Source: Nothophaeocryptopus gaeumannii
Taxonomy: Eukaryota; Ascomycota; Dothideomycetes; Mycosphaerellales; Mycosphaerellaceae
DNA length: 64,000 bases
NCBI GenBank assembly: GCA_031771865.1
Contig: JASISA010000041.1
Span: 2,108,001-2,172,000, forward strand
Reading direction: 5' to 3'
Shown here piece by piece: positions 10,765 through 22,181 of this stretch; position 1 is the stretch's first letter, and each line of letters begins with the position of its first letter. The notes under the pieces are model-generated. The model saw only the letters and a list, made by a program, of their open reading frames with translations, was not told the DNA's origin and made no database searches. A program made the position numbers and the translations under genes.

Positions 10765-12130
10765 GGGCCCTCTTGCAATGTCTTTTGGCAACGGGGACAA
10801 GCAGGAAAAGGTTCCTTACAGTATACCAAAGCCAGTTTCGGAATCGAGGCCGGCTCCGCACACTGAACTGTCCGGGATCACAGGCCGGCCTAACGCATGG
10901 CCACGCAGATATGCCTTGACGTCAGGCCTGGACCGAATTGGACAGCAAGCATGCGGCGCAACAAGGGATCTTGCCTTCTAGGCGGAAGGCGGAAGGCGGA
11001 ATGAAGGCCGTTGGAGTGCGCATGTGGTGACTGGCCCAGAGAAGCAAGCTGTTTCTACTCGCCGAGGAGCCGCACGAGATACCAAACGACGTGGAGAAGC
11101 GGCCTCAGAGCCGGCAGAGCTGCAGAGCTGCGGATTGTGTACTCTCAGCCCGTTCTCTCCAGCTGTCAGCGCATTGAGCGCAAGGGGGCGTGGCTGTTGT
11201 ATTCTGGACCGAGAGCACCGTTTTCGATGAAGTCGTGGTGCGGGCCACGACTTCTGGCGAAGAATCGCCAAAATGCCTCGTCCTATTTTGGCTGGATTTC
11301 ACGTCCATGTGATCGATCGAAGTGCGCCTGGCGGGTGAGTACTCCCAGCAACCCACCACAGTCTCGGTGCCCATGCCGTGCATAACATCGGCATCCTGTC
11401 GAAAAGGCCGGCCCCAGAGTCTTGGTCATGGTCATGGTCATGGTCTCGGTCGCATCAGCGTGACGCCGTGTAGCTCGAAGGTGGGGCAATGGTCAGATTT
11501 GCCACTCTTGCCACCGGGTCTTTCTCCAGCACAATCGATGGACATCTGCTTTCCAATGAAGCCTCTCAGACGGTCTCAATTGGACGTTCGGATGGTCTGA
11601 GGCGCCAGATCGGCGAACGAAGGCCTAGACGCTTTCGTCAAGCCGTATCATCTAATCCCTCCTAGATTCTGGAATCTGGACGTCGCCCCGGATGTGTGTT
11701 TCCGGAGACCCATCATGCGCTCTCTGGCGCAGAACCTGGTGTACTGGAGGATCGCTGCTCGAGAGAGCTCTGAACTGAAGACGATCGTCGAACAGGGGGC
11801 TGCCTCAGGGCTCAACGATGAAATGGCCTTCTCGGGAATATCATTCTGCCGCGAGTTGTTCCCATCTTGTATGGCCATGTTGCCCTGGTCTTCGGGGCCA
11901 GGGGTCAATCACTGGGCTTCGCAAGTCGGAAGCTCGCTCTTTCGTGCACAGAGTCGAGCAAGGGCCAGTACAGTGGTCGATATTTCGTCGGGATGTTCTG
12001 CTCTCAACATCTTCCTGGTGCGGAATTCTCATGGCGAACCTCTCTCACTCTGAGCGCTCTGGTTCACAGTGAGTCTCTAACCCATATTGTTCCTCTATTC
12101 TGAGCCTAGGCTCGTACTATGCGAGACTTC
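10765..12130. other. no supported gene; short simple repeats
   Basis: Frames on both strands are short and without motifs. A GGCGGAA run (10981-10999) and a GGTCAT triplicate near 11425-11445 are the only obvious repeats. I looked for an activation domain belonging to either flanking Zn2Cys6 protein and found none. Confidence 0.4.
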
Positions 12131-12808
12131 TCATGGGTATAACGCCATGGCTTCGCGTGGGAAGCTACCAAAAAACATCGGATCGTATGCTGTGCCCTCG
12201 TTCGGCATGAGAAGTGGCTGTTCGAAGATGGGAAAGTCCATAGAGCTGAGATCTCCAGCAGATGTGAAAGTAATGATGTCTTGCACACTCTCACCCATGC
12301 GCAAAAGTGCTAGAGCTTCGGTCGCTTGCGCATGGGTCCCGTTACACAGAATGTCAAGCATGGCATCACTGCGCGTAAGGCGGTCCTGTTGCTCTGCGCA
12401 CATCTGGCGGAGATGCTGTCCGCGTGTCATTCCTTCTTCGGGAACATCGTAGGAGCAATGAAGACGTCGGGTCTTGCATCGCGAGCAAGTTGGGTGGCTG
12501 CCAGAACACTCAAAGGGCCGTCAGCAAATGTCAAGCTGTGTTGCGGCGAGAAGGCGAGGACTCACTCGAACGCGATCTTTGCGGCAATGAGAGCATGCGT
12601 GCCTCACTTGTGAGCGTTTTCTCGGGCCTGGGGACGCGGGAGCAGCATGCGCCTGCTCACGCTCCGGCTCAGTCTGTGAACTGGACTGAGATTTGGTGCT
12701 GGTAGGACTTGCGGGCGTGTCAGAACGATGCGCCTGCACGGTCGTTTTGATCGCGCCTGTTCCCGTCCGGCGTGTCAGGGGTGCCATAGTGTCAGAGTCT
12801 CCGAGCAT
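12131..12808 (-). CDS. small Zn2Cys6 binuclear-cluster protein (B)
   Basis: Two exons, 12808-12566 and 12508-12131, give 206 residues. The 57-base intron splits the cluster after CSHCRKDRVR, and splicing yields C-SH-C-RKDRVR-C-SGSHPT-C-SR-C-KTRRLH-C, a perfect Gal4-type zinc cluster. The N-terminal 70 residues are Ser/Thr/Gln/Pro-rich. After the cluster comes SYDVPEEGMTRGQHLRQM and a helical region with ATEALALLRMGESVQDII, matching in layout the linker of the gene at 10185-10764 (DVEQPDMTKF ... EALEILRRIRANEDPFTVL). The pair is best explained as diverged paralogues on the same strand. No fungal_trans domain is present. Probable nuclear DNA-binding regulator, target unknown. The ATG at 12808 is preceded by an in-frame GTG only. 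Confidence 0.75.
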
Positions 12809-15074
12809 TGTGCGGTTTGGGGCGGCCGTCACAAAGGATACCTGGAAGTCGGTGAACCCGGCTTAGACGACTGAGCTTGCCTAAAGATGGCGATGAAGAT
12901 ATTATCAGAAGGCAGCAAACCGCGAGTGCCGGAGTGGAACCAAGGTTTCTCGTGCTCGGGGCAAAGTCCGAGGCAACCTGACGCTCTCATTTGCGAGAGA
13001 CCCGGCAGTGTCGGGCTCCAGCCCAGTATCACAGACTTCTTCCAGTCACGTTGTGATGTGCGGATACCTGCAAAGATGGTCTCTTCTGTGCAAGATTCCA
13101 GCCGTCATCATTGGCTCGATGGCTGAAAGATTCCTTGATGGCTTCTCATAGCGCAGCGCTGGGCGCAGACCGCGTGTACAGTACGGCAGTGCAGCCCGTT
13201 CACAGTCCAGAGGACGACCTTCGGCATCGGATCTCGATTGCACCACCATTAATGACCGACAAATGCTCTCCCGATGTCACAGGTATGACTTGGCCACCTG
13301 GAACCACTTATTCGGTCTTACTGTTTTAGTGAACGAGTGAAGACCGATACTTGACATGTCACGCATTATGGACGAAGATGTCGAATCGCCACATTCCTGC
13401 ACGACCTCCTGCGATCAGCCTACACCTGGACTTTGGTCTTATTCTTGGCCTAAAGCCCGCTATAAACGCAGTCTCCTGGACCAAAACTGCCAATCATTGA
13501 CTGGAGAAATCCATGTGCTTGATATATTGGGCATGATTGTCCTGACGCGAGATGAAGTCAGTCCCTCCGAGTTTGTACAACACTATGATCCATGCCGTTC
13601 AGTAGAACACATTTTTGAGGAAGCACTCCCATGTCCATGCTTGTAGGACCTGCTACCATCTCTGAGAGTACAGGAGTGGCATATGCTCAAGTCTGCCGGT
13701 ACAGGCACTTGTCGACTTGCACGACCTCCAAATTTTTGTTTCTCTTTCGGAGAATGCTCCGGAGCTAGAGCTCGTGGTGAGGTCCAGGCGGTAGTGGAGC
13801 ACTGGGGTAGGTGTACATGTAAGCAAAGGCAGCCAACAAACTCTACACTCATTGACAACAACGCGCTGTACTCGCCCACTCAGGTATACAAGGATACAAG
13901 CTGTCTTGCTTTATGGGATGTCAGTCTCGTATTATTCCCGCACTCTCAAATTGAGACAATCCCGGTTTATCTAGTATCTCTCTCATGCGTATCTGTTATT
14001 CCTTGAGGGTACGACTTAAGTTTTCAACCCGATCTCAGCCTCGACTCAACCAGATAATGCCATCGATCTATCAAGGAGAGCTTCTTCACCTATGGGTGAA
14101 GTCGATACATCTACCCCAGGATGTGTTGTGAATCGGCCTGAACAACCACTGAGATGAAGGAGCCAACATATGATAGCTCAACTAACTATGCAACTGCACA
14201 CACAGCGGACAGGAACACTTGTCTTCCCCTGAGAGGTTTCCGCAATGTGGTATGCCAAGCACACGTGACCTGCTGAGTCATATCACAACAGGATGGTCGG
14301 CTAAAGCTCCGGCCCGACTCTATCGGTCCCATGCTTCTGTGGAAAAGAGCAGGGCAAGACTAGCTACCGAGACATCGAAAAACGCAAGGCGAACAGACCG
14401 CTCTTAGGAGGATTAGAGCCATCCTGTTGGAGGCGACTGGAACTTCAGCCAAGTTCTTCCCACCGAAGGTCACCGAAGGTGGCTTCGTCTCATCAGCGTG
14501 TGAATATGAATGCTGATAATAATCATTGCTCTCGCCTCAGGTGATGGAGACGTGATTCAGGCCCATCCGCCCAGCTCTGACAGGGCATGCATGTTTGCAG
14601 GAAATAGCGAAGGGCGCAAACGACTCTCGATTAAATCGAACGGCGCAAGCTATTCCCCTGTTGACGACTCAGTAGCCGGCTGTCCTGGAGAGTAGTAGTC
14701 TAGCCGTGGTGGGGCTCTCCTGCTGCCAACGACCTCACCAGTTCTTCGACCGCTCTTCTACGTACCGCAACACCTACAAACCTGCATCCATCTCAGCCTG
14801 TGTGTACAAAATCCCACCTTCACCGGCCTGCTATCCGCGGGTAAAATGGCAGAAACGTGGCTATGGAGCTGGAAGTTCCCCTCAGCTTGTGCTTGCGGTA
14901 AGGCTACACCGCGTCTGCAGGAACCGAACTCAATACGGCAACTATCGCCATGAATTGACTCGTTCCTTGGCGGCGAGTGCGACGGCTTTCGGATCCCGAC
15001 TGACGTCGAGGCTTACAAAGACTTTGTTTATCAACATGGATTCCCGCTCTGAGGGCCGTTTGTGAAGCACAGAG
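12809..15074. other. 2.2 kb gene-poor stretch
   Basis: No frame here has a recognisable domain, signal peptide with continuation, or splice-consistent exon series. A duplicated GAAGGTCACC pair lies near 14463-14480. The sequence is ordinary in composition, with no long AT-rich RIP-like island. Confidence 0.4.
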
Positions 15075-16973
15075 ATGTTGCTCTCCAACCTGCTCACGGC
15101 TGCTGTAGCAGCGACGGCAGAGCCGACCTTCAATTCGAGACCTTACTCAAATGCTATACAGTCAAGACAAGAGACTACGCAGACTAACAATGCTTCGGCT
15201 GCTGAGGTGGATCTTGGATACGCTGTATACCAGGGCGTCTCTAACTCAACTTCAGGCTTGAACGTGTTCAAAGGGTGAGTCGATATGTCTCAGTATGGAA
15301 CCACGCATGGCTGATAAAACTCCAGCATCCGATTCGCACAGGCACCACTCGGCAAGCTGAGATGGCAGGCTCCTCAAGCGCCCTCTATGAATCGAAGCTC
15401 GCCTATCAATGCCACGGAATATGCACCAACGTGTCCACAGAATGGCGACTCATCCGGCATCATTACACCATCGAACCAGACCGGAGCTTCTGAAGACTGT
15501 CTCTTCTTGAATGTATGGAGCCCAAGTAATGTCACTGAACCTTTGCCTGTGTTCGTCTGGATCCATGGTGGAGGGTATGGAGCAGGCAGCGGTCGACAAG
15601 ATCTATCTGCCCTCGTGAATACGAATGAGAATCAATTCGTTGGAATTACTATCCAGTACAGACTCGGTGCGTTTGGCTTTTTGTCATCTGACGAAGTGTT
15701 CCGCAAAGGGGTGGTGAATGCGGGAATTCTGGACCAGTATCTTGCCCTGCAGTGGGTTCAGACGTACATCCATCTCTTCAATGGAGACCCTTCTCAGGTC
15801 ACGATTGGCGGAGAGAGTGCAGGCGGAGGTAGTGTGATGCTTCAAGACATGGCATACGGCGGTTCGCAGGGCGATCAGCTGTTCAGCCAAAGCTTTGCAG
15901 CAAGCCCGTACTTGCCCATGCAGTACGGATATAAGGACTGGATACCATCCCAGAGCTATTATTCTCTCGCTCACCAAGTCGGATGCGACACAAACAAACC
16001 GTATGGCTTCAACGAAACCCAGCCAGCATTCGAATGCATGCTGAACGTGACTTCCGACGCCCTTATCAACGCCAGCGCGACAATCTCACAATCCGGCACC
16101 TACGGAGCCTGGGCATTCCTCCCCGTCACAGATGGCATCATCGTCCAAGACCTCCCGAGCCGCCAACTCGGCCGCGCCAAAGTCAATGGCATCAATGCCC
16201 TCATTGGAAACAACGCCAACGAAGGCCCCGGCTTCACACCGCAAACCATCCAAACCGAAGACGACCTCCTAGCCTGGCTCCGCCTCACATTCCCTCTCTT
16301 CTCCGAAAACGACATCGCAAAGATCCTCTATTACTACCCATCCACAAACGCCTCCGTCAACCCCGACGCTCCTCTGTGGGCCACCGATGGTGACGGACCC
16401 GCCACGGCACTAAATCAGAGTTCCGTAGGAACCGGCCAACAACAACGCGCAGATACCATCTACGCCGAAACGACATTCGTCTGTCCGAGTTATTGGATGA
16501 CAGAAGCCTACTCGAGCAAACCCAACTCTAAAGTGTACAGATACCAATTTTCCGTCATACCCGCTGTGCACGGCGCAGATGTGAGTGCCTATTTCTCTGT
16601 CCCCGGTCAAGGGCTATACACCTACGATTTGACGTATGCGTTTGAGAAACTCCTGGGGAATTTTGTGGTTTCCGGTGACCCCTCCATCTCCTCTCCTATC
16701 GCAGACGGGATCAGCTCTGCTGCAGCTGCAGCGAATACCAGCAATGCAGCGAGTTCTTGGCCGGCGTATACCGTCGCGGAGCCGTATCAGATTGATCTGA
16801 ATACGACTTGTGGGAACCAGAGGATTCCGTATCCGGGATTTCCGGAATTGTATGTCTGTGGAGGAGAAGGGACGGAGAACAGTATCAGACTCGTGGATGC
16901 GTATACGTGGGAAGGAGGACGTGGAATCAGGTGTGATTTTTGGAAGGCCATGGGGGAGTTGGTGCCGGAGTAG
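15075..16973 (+). CDS. secreted type-B carboxylesterase/lipase
   Basis: Two exons, 15075-15274 and 15326-16973 (51-base GT-AG intron), give 615 residues. The protein starts with a signal peptide, MLLSNLLTAAVAATA. Family landmarks follow in order: the LGYAVYQGV and FKGIRFAQAPLGKLRW entry blocks, EDCLFLNVWSP, the oxyanion loop WIHGGGYGAGS, nucleophile elbow GGESAGGGS (Ser near residue 230), an acidic triad member in NANEGPGF (about 365) and the histidine in PAVHGADVSAYF (about 481). The triad is complete, so an active extracellular serine esterase on carboxylic or lipid esters is likely. Several N-x-S/T sites fit secretion. Length is slightly above the 540-580 usual for the family. It converges with the RING gene downstream. 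Confidence 0.92.
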
Positions 16974-17136
16974 GAGTAGGACTAGTGGTCTGGCTCAATG
17001 AAACTCATACGCAGTAATGTACCTGAGCAGCACAGGATGTCGCGCCGGCATATGCATATCGTCTTGACATTTTCATCTGCTATCGAGTCTCTTGGTCAAG
17101 TAGAAATGCAATCAGCTTCTCCTCCTGCTCTCCTCC

Positions 17137-20100
17137 TTACCCCCTAAACACCCTAACCTTCTGCCGAATCTGCTTTCTACAAAGTGGACAGTTCGCTGCC
17201 CTCCTCGGCCTCGTCCGATCATGAGCCATAGTCGGCGAATGCTGATCGCTACACCACTTGCACATGATAAGATGACCACAAGGCAGACAAGCAACCTCCG
17301 CCATTTGGGAATAACACACTTGGCAGTCCATTTTGACGGTCATCTGCTCGTCGGTCAGAGGGTTTTCTGGACGTCCGGTATCCTTTGCATCGAGACCGCG
17401 ATGTTCATCGTCCGACTCGTTTTCGGAATCTGTTCCATCTGGTGATGCGCCAAAGTCGATGAGCGTTGGGCGTCGGAGTAGGCCTTGACCCTGACGGCGA
17501 ACGAGATCCAAGTGGCGGAATCCGAAGCGGCCCGGATCGCGACTTCGCTCAGTCCCTTCGGCCGTAGAGTCTGCTGGAGGCACGAAGCCGTTGGCTTGCA
17601 CTTGTTCGTACGCGGCGCGAGTTTCCTCGTCGCGGTTGGCCATCTGTTCGAAGAGAGCCGCTGGGCCTGCTTGGAATGCGGCTCTTCCAGCGGCCAGAGC
17701 CAACGTGCGTGTTGCTCTGCGCTGCGCATCGAGTTCGGCGCGTGAGTGATCTCCTTCCCTGGCGGCCTCGCGCCTGGTTCTCTCCACGAATGCGATGCGC
17801 TCGTTTGTTCCAGCATGGAGCTCGTTATAGTTCTGTCCGTGTATGGTTCGCGCAATGCCGAGAACCGCATCGTTGGAGAGCATGCGCTCGAGGAATGCTC
17901 GATCGTGGGGTGTACGCTCGCCGCGTTGCAGTCGATAAAGCATGGCAAGCTGCTCCGGCGGACTGAGGCCAGATTGTCGCCGCACCTGTGCAGACATCTG
18001 GAAGCATTCAGCCATGATCTCAACATCGTGAATGACGACGATCCCGGCAGTGGCGCTCTCAAAAGCATCGTCGTTAAAGGTGACATGCTCTCCTCTTTCT
18101 CGTCGTCTGCGATTCCTCTCTGCCGGAAGTTGGCTGCCCCACACCACATCTCGTTCCTCAAGGATTGCTTCAATGTTCTCACGATCTGCCCATCCCAAGC
18201 TATTTCCCTCCACGCTACGCAGAAACCGCGCAATGATGCGTGCACTTGGATTCCAGGTCAACCGGGAGCGCAGAGTATCACTGTCTCGAAGTGCGGACAA
18301 GACAAATAGCGCGTCGAGACCACGGTCGTTATTTACTTGTGGATCATCATCTAGCTGTTGACCAGGCGGTCCAGCAACCACGGCGGTATCCGCAAATTCG
18401 TCCGAAGAGCCTCCAGTAGCGCTTGCGATCATTTGAGCCATGAAGTCCCGTCGGCGTGTAAGCATGGCTCTGCGCTGTTGAAGCTCCTGCTCTTCTAGCT
18501 CTTGGGAGTTCTGGCGGAGAGTAGCATCCACAGAGTCGGCAGACAACTCTGCGGGCTCTGTAATGCGGTTAACTTCCGAATCCACCAGGTTTCTCTGGTA
18601 GTCCAGTAGGCCATAGTTTTCGAGCGTCGCTTGTCCAGAACCAGATTCGCTCCCTGGACTTCTGAGAGCAGGTGAAGTGTACTGCGTGATGGTGGTCTGG
18701 CGTAACGGCGTTGATTCATGGTCTTGTGCAGAAGGGCGAGGCACTCCCCAGACATCTTGCGCGCGTTGCCGATCTCTGATTTCCGCTAGGCGGTCTGCGA
18801 CACCCTCGCCACCCGTTCTCTGCTCGTCCTCAAGCACTTGTCGAAGTGTGCGCTCCTCTCTCCGGACTTCTTCCGCAACACGAAAGCGCTCCATAGCTCT
18901 CGTGAACATACCGCCGATTGGAGATTCGTAGTTTTCGCCCTGAGCTGCCATCTCCTCTCTGGTACCAAAAAGACGCATGTAGTTCTCAGTCGTACGCTGT
19001 TCGTTTTGTAGTTGTCGCAAGCGCGACTGCGAAGAAGTAAATTCATGCTCGGCCAAGTCCAGTTCTGTCGCAGCAGAGTCGCGATTTCGTCGAGCCTCGT
19101 TGACATGTTGCCTAGCTTCATCAACCCGAGCTTGAATGTTTGCAAGAGTGCGATCGGACTGTGTTGTCGCAGCGTTGTTGGTGAGAGCGTTAACGCTGTT
19201 GATGGCACGATTTGCAGCGTCATGTGACGGAGAGCCATCGATGGTGTCGAGAGTCTGCCCAAGCTCGGACAGGCGATTTGAGGCTTCGGTGTGGTCCGGA
19301 ACATTATCTCCTAGATCGCGAAGCCCTGAGATAACACGCTCGATGCCGTTCCGCATTCTGTGTAGCTCTCTGCGTAGAGCCGCAATACGTCGGGCTTGAT
19401 ACTCTCGATTTCGGGAGCCTACAGCAACCATAGCCTGTGCGTGGATATTGGATGTTGGCGGCTCGACTGGCGCCGTAGCGCTCCGTAGAGCCACCGGCTG
19501 ATCCTCTTCCCGCTCTGCGGCCTGGAACATCTGATCTAGAGTATCCTCAAGTGATTGAGATGGCTCGGCAGTAGTCTCTTGGGCAGCATTGGCCTGCTCT
19601 TGGGCTCGTCGTCGGGCCTGCTCCTCAAGCTCATTTCGTTCCCGCCCAGCTCGCAGCTCTTCCAGGGTTCGCGGTAGGCAGCCCGGGTCCACGTCACGAA
19701 GGTTCTCGCCAAGCACTGCGACGCGCTCCTCACTTCCGTCTTCCTTTGTCACTATCCGATAGCCTCGATGGAAGTCATACCATCTCGCCAAGAACTCCGA
19801 TTGATCCGGCACTTCTGGTATGCGTGTTTGGGCGGGTCTGAGTCCAGATGCTTCAACTCGATTGGCCCAGAACTCCTTGCAAAACCAGCAGTATCGCTGC
19901 CATCGGTTGCCGCGCGGTACAAATCCAATGCCGTCGATGTAGGTCGAATATGAAGGAGCGTGGGGTCTCTCGTCGTAGCAGGCGCAACACTCGCCAATGG
20001 ATGACAAGCGACAGGACGTGGGGAGTTTGTGCTCGCAGTAGTGATCGAGGAGCGGCTCCCCGGCCGTCAGCGTTCCCATCGTCAGTCGTGGTCGTAGGTC

Positions 20101-20202
20101 GTAAATCGTAGGCCGAGCGTTGTTCGCCAGGCGTTTGGTGCTCGAGATGAGTGCTGTTGGATTTAGAGTTGTCCGGCGGTCGCGGTCGAAGGATGATGAC
20201 AT
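17137..20202 (-). CDS. long RING-HC finger protein, probable E3 ubiquitin ligase
   Basis: One exon, 1021 residues from the ATG at 20202 (a second candidate ATG opens MGTLTAGEPLLDHYCEH at 20079). The C-terminal 65 residues form a C3HC4 RING: CQVC, CLPCGHLIMCKWC, then NCPLC. The N-terminal part has paired cysteines (GECCAC, QRYCWFCKEFW) that may bind another zinc. Between them lies a long Glu/Arg/Gln-rich helical region with coiled-coil character (about residues 160-430) and charged linkers. RING proteins of this type pass ubiquitin from an E2 to a substrate; the substrate here is unknown. The upstream frame extends only through a GTG and through repeat-encoded SECESECECEC, so the shorter start is preferred. 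Confidence 0.85.
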   Translation of the reverse strand: MSSSFDRDRRTTLNPTALISSTKRLANNARPTIYDLRPRLTMGTLTAGEPLLDHYCEHKLPTSCRLSSIGECCACYDERPHAPSYSTYIDGIGFVPRGNRWQRYCWFCKEFWANRVEASGLRPAQTRIPEVPDQSEFLARWYDFHRGYRIVTKEDGSEERVAVLGENLRDVDPGCLPRTLEELRAGRERNELEEQARRRAQEQANAAQETTAEPSQSLEDTLDQMFQAAEREEDQPVALRSATAPVEPPTSNIHAQAMVAVGSRNREYQARRIAALRRELHRMRNGIERVISGLRDLGDNVPDHTEASNRLSELGQTLDTIDGSPSHDAANRAINSVNALTNNAATTQSDRTLANIQARVDEARQHVNEARRNRDSAATELDLAEHEFTSSQSRLRQLQNEQRTTENYMRLFGTREEMAAQGENYESPIGGMFTRAMERFRVAEEVRREERTLRQVLEDEQRTGGEGVADRLAEIRDRQRAQDVWGVPRPSAQDHESTPLRQTTITQYTSPALRSPGSESGSGQATLENYGLLDYQRNLVDSEVNRITEPAELSADSVDATLRQNSQELEEQELQQRRAMLTRRRDFMAQMIASATGGSSDEFADTAVVAGPPGQQLDDDPQVNNDRGLDALFVLSALRDSDTLRSRLTWNPSARIIARFLRSVEGNSLGWADRENIEAILEERDVVWGSQLPAERNRRRRERGEHVTFNDDAFESATAGIVVIHDVEIMAECFQMSAQVRRQSGLSPPEQLAMLYRLQRGERTPHDRAFLERMLSNDAVLGIARTIHGQNYNELHAGTNERIAFVERTRREAAREGDHSRAELDAQRRATRTLALAAGRAAFQAGPAALFEQMANRDEETRAAYEQVQANGFVPPADSTAEGTERSRDPGRFGFRHLDLVRRQGQGLLRRPTLIDFGASPDGTDSENESDDEHRGLDAKDTGRPENPLTDEQMTVKMDCQVCYSQMAEVACLPCGHLIMCKWCSDQHSPTMAHDRTRPRRAANCPLCRKQIRQKVRVFRG

Positions 20203-20230
20203 CCCGTTCAGCGGTGCGAGCCGAACTCCG

Positions 20231-20266
20231 CATTCACATTCACATTCACTTTCACATTCACTTTCA
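20231..20266. repeat. CATTCA/CTTTCA hexanucleotide microsatellite
   Basis: Six imperfect hexamer units (CATTCA and CTTTCA alternating) lie 29-64 bases upstream of the chosen start of the RING gene, probably in its leader. In one frame they would encode an SEC/CEC run, but no ATG opens that frame. Confidence 0.85.
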
Positions 20267-20440
20267 CGCGGCTTCACGCGTTCGCCATCAACATCGAGGC
20301 ATTCACTCACTTAACGCTTTCACTTGTCATCGCAAGCACTGGTCTGGGGCATTCCCGGAGACTCTCGCATCTGATGGCAACCGACGCGCCCTCGGAGGCG
20401 TCCGCAGTTGAGTCAAGCGCGTCACGAGCGAGAGAAAGCG

Positions 20441-21299
20441 TTACGGCAGCTCTACAGGATCTATATGCTTCCTGACATCCTTCCCATCAAGCTCCGCGGA
20501 CTGGTGCGCTGGCAGCTCTGGTATCAAAGACTGCCCATGGGTCTCTGAAGGAACCGCCGACCCTGGCGCCTTGTGTCTCGTGGCTTCACCATCCAGCTCT
20601 CCAGCGGCCACTTCATGAACATCCACTTTCAGCCGAGAGCTGATATCCCCACCAAGCTCCTGTTTCGCTCGCACCGCCCCTGGAAGCCGTCAGCACCGAC
20701 TTCTTGTTCCTTCGAGCAGCATCGTATCCACCGAATGTAAGGCTACCCAAGGCTTTAGGCTCTCTATACTGTGCGCCAGCCGTATAGCCCCAGTATGAGC
20801 TCTTGACACTGCCGTTCGATCGCAGGCTGCTTAGTGGGCTCGGATCTTCGTCACTGTAGCTTGTCACGTTCACCGGTCGAGGGCTTAGACCTAAGACCCC
20901 CAGAAAAGGTTCTTTCGCTGCAAAGCCCATCATGACCTGTTCGTCCAGGGTCGGGCCACCGCTGCCATCCCACCCGAGAGCTACCGCCTCGTTGCCAACA
21001 AGAACATTTCCGGAGTATCCCAGGGACGCTTCTGCTTGGAACGGTAGCTCCGATACGAGTCACCAAGCTGTGAGAAAGTCGTCGACTCATTGTGTTGATA
21101 CAGCAGTCCGCGCAAATTACCACAATTCGATGGATCGCCTGGCGCTTCACAGCGCTCTGGAATTACCGCCCAAATCGATAACTGTGACGTTGATGGCAAT
21201 AACCTCACCACCTGCGCTGGCGAACCGATCTGGATGGCAAATGTCGACCATGTTCCGTCATTGCCTTCCCTATTTGCGGTCCTGCCATTATTCTAACCC
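20441..21299 (-). pseudogene. pepsin-like (A1) aspartic protease family, decayed
   Basis: Reading down the minus strand from an acceptor near 21299, one sees GNDGTWSTFAIQIGSPAQ, an STSQLSIWAVIPERC block and DPSNCGNLRGLLYQHNE. After a frame change near 21050 come LGYSGNVLVGNEAVALG, FLGVLGLSPRPVNVT and GSLTFGGYDAARR, all landmarks of fungal A1-like proteases. After GGYDAARR the second lobe and membrane segment, about 200 residues, are absent. The frame passes almost directly to the cytoplasmic-tail sequence AKQELGGDISS and the ELDG/ELPAHQSAELDG tail typical of membrane-anchored members. The site-one motif is also atypical (PSTSQ rather than DTGS). A frameshift plus an internal deletion make this a non-functional relic. 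Confidence 0.75.
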
Positions 21300-21758
21300 T
21301 CGACGGAACGACACAAGTCATCAGCCTCCCCCTCACGAACCGGCACTGTAGCTCTCTCTGCACTCGTCCTCGGTCCTTCTGGCACCATAACCACAGATCT
21401 CGGATCATTCGCCTCCTCAGCCGGTCTGCAAACATACGGAACTGATCCCATCACAACGCCCGTAGTCATGGGATCGCAGACTCTGTATCCGGGCGGAGCT
21501 GCCATCACGGTAACAAGTGATGGAGCTACGCAGGTGCTCAGTCTTCTTGCTAATGGTGATGGGGATGTGATGGTCGTCAGTGGTGGACAGACGAAGACGG
21601 AGGATTTGGGTGGGTATATTTGTAGTGCTGTTGGTGAATGTGCGACTGGGACGGCGACGAGTGGACCTGCGATTTATATGGGAGGGAGCGGAAAGCATAG
21701 TATTCTTCTGCTTTTAGGTTCTGGCGTTGCACTTGTTGCCTTCGTGGTAAGCATGTGA
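21294..21758 (+). pseudogene. fragment of a GPI-anchored Ser/Thr-rich cell-wall protein
   Basis: The frame ILTLDGTTQVISLPLT (from about 21291) is followed, one reading frame over, by GTVALSALVLGPSGTITTD, VMGSQTLYPGGAAITVTS and ATQVLSLLANGDGD. These are the beta-rich DGTTQV / PGGAAITV repeats common in fungal wall mannoproteins. It ends SGPAIYMGGSGKHS plus a hydrophobic tail LLLLGSGVALVAFVVSM, which fits a GPI signal with an omega site in GGSG. The frame break near 21336 and the lack of a start or signal peptide indicate a remnant of a longer gene. Its 5' edge overlaps the head of the minus-strand protease relic. Confidence 0.6.
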
Positions 21759-22181
21759 AAGGCGGTCTTGGCAACGAAGTCTGGACAGCTCGAGCTCGCT
21801 CCTTCAGCCAAGATGGCGTTGGAGCAGCAATACCATTCGCCGGCATCTCAGCCAATCTTCACCTCACCAGCTGGACATCAGGAGACCACATTCTCGGCGA
21901 AGAATAAACTTTGGTCGGCCAGATACATCTAAGAGCGGATATTTCCCAAACCACTCCTCTCGCAATCGTTCCCTTCCCTTCAGAAACTCGTCGTACGGAA
22001 CTCTGTTGCCAGCACGGTGCCCACGCTTGCCAAAGCGCAGCCGCCTTCCGGACCTGTCAGCAAAGCGTTGGAGAGGTGTACGGCGAACCATATAATCAAC
22101 CCGATATGCGCTCGAACCACAGCTCACCGGACTGAACTTGAAGGGGATCAAATCTGCTCGCCATTCCAGAGTGCTTCCAAG

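Noticed and set aside
10981..10999. GGCGGAA tandem run as a possible functional array
   Set aside because: Fewer than three perfect units and no matching copies elsewhere; ordinary simple sequence.
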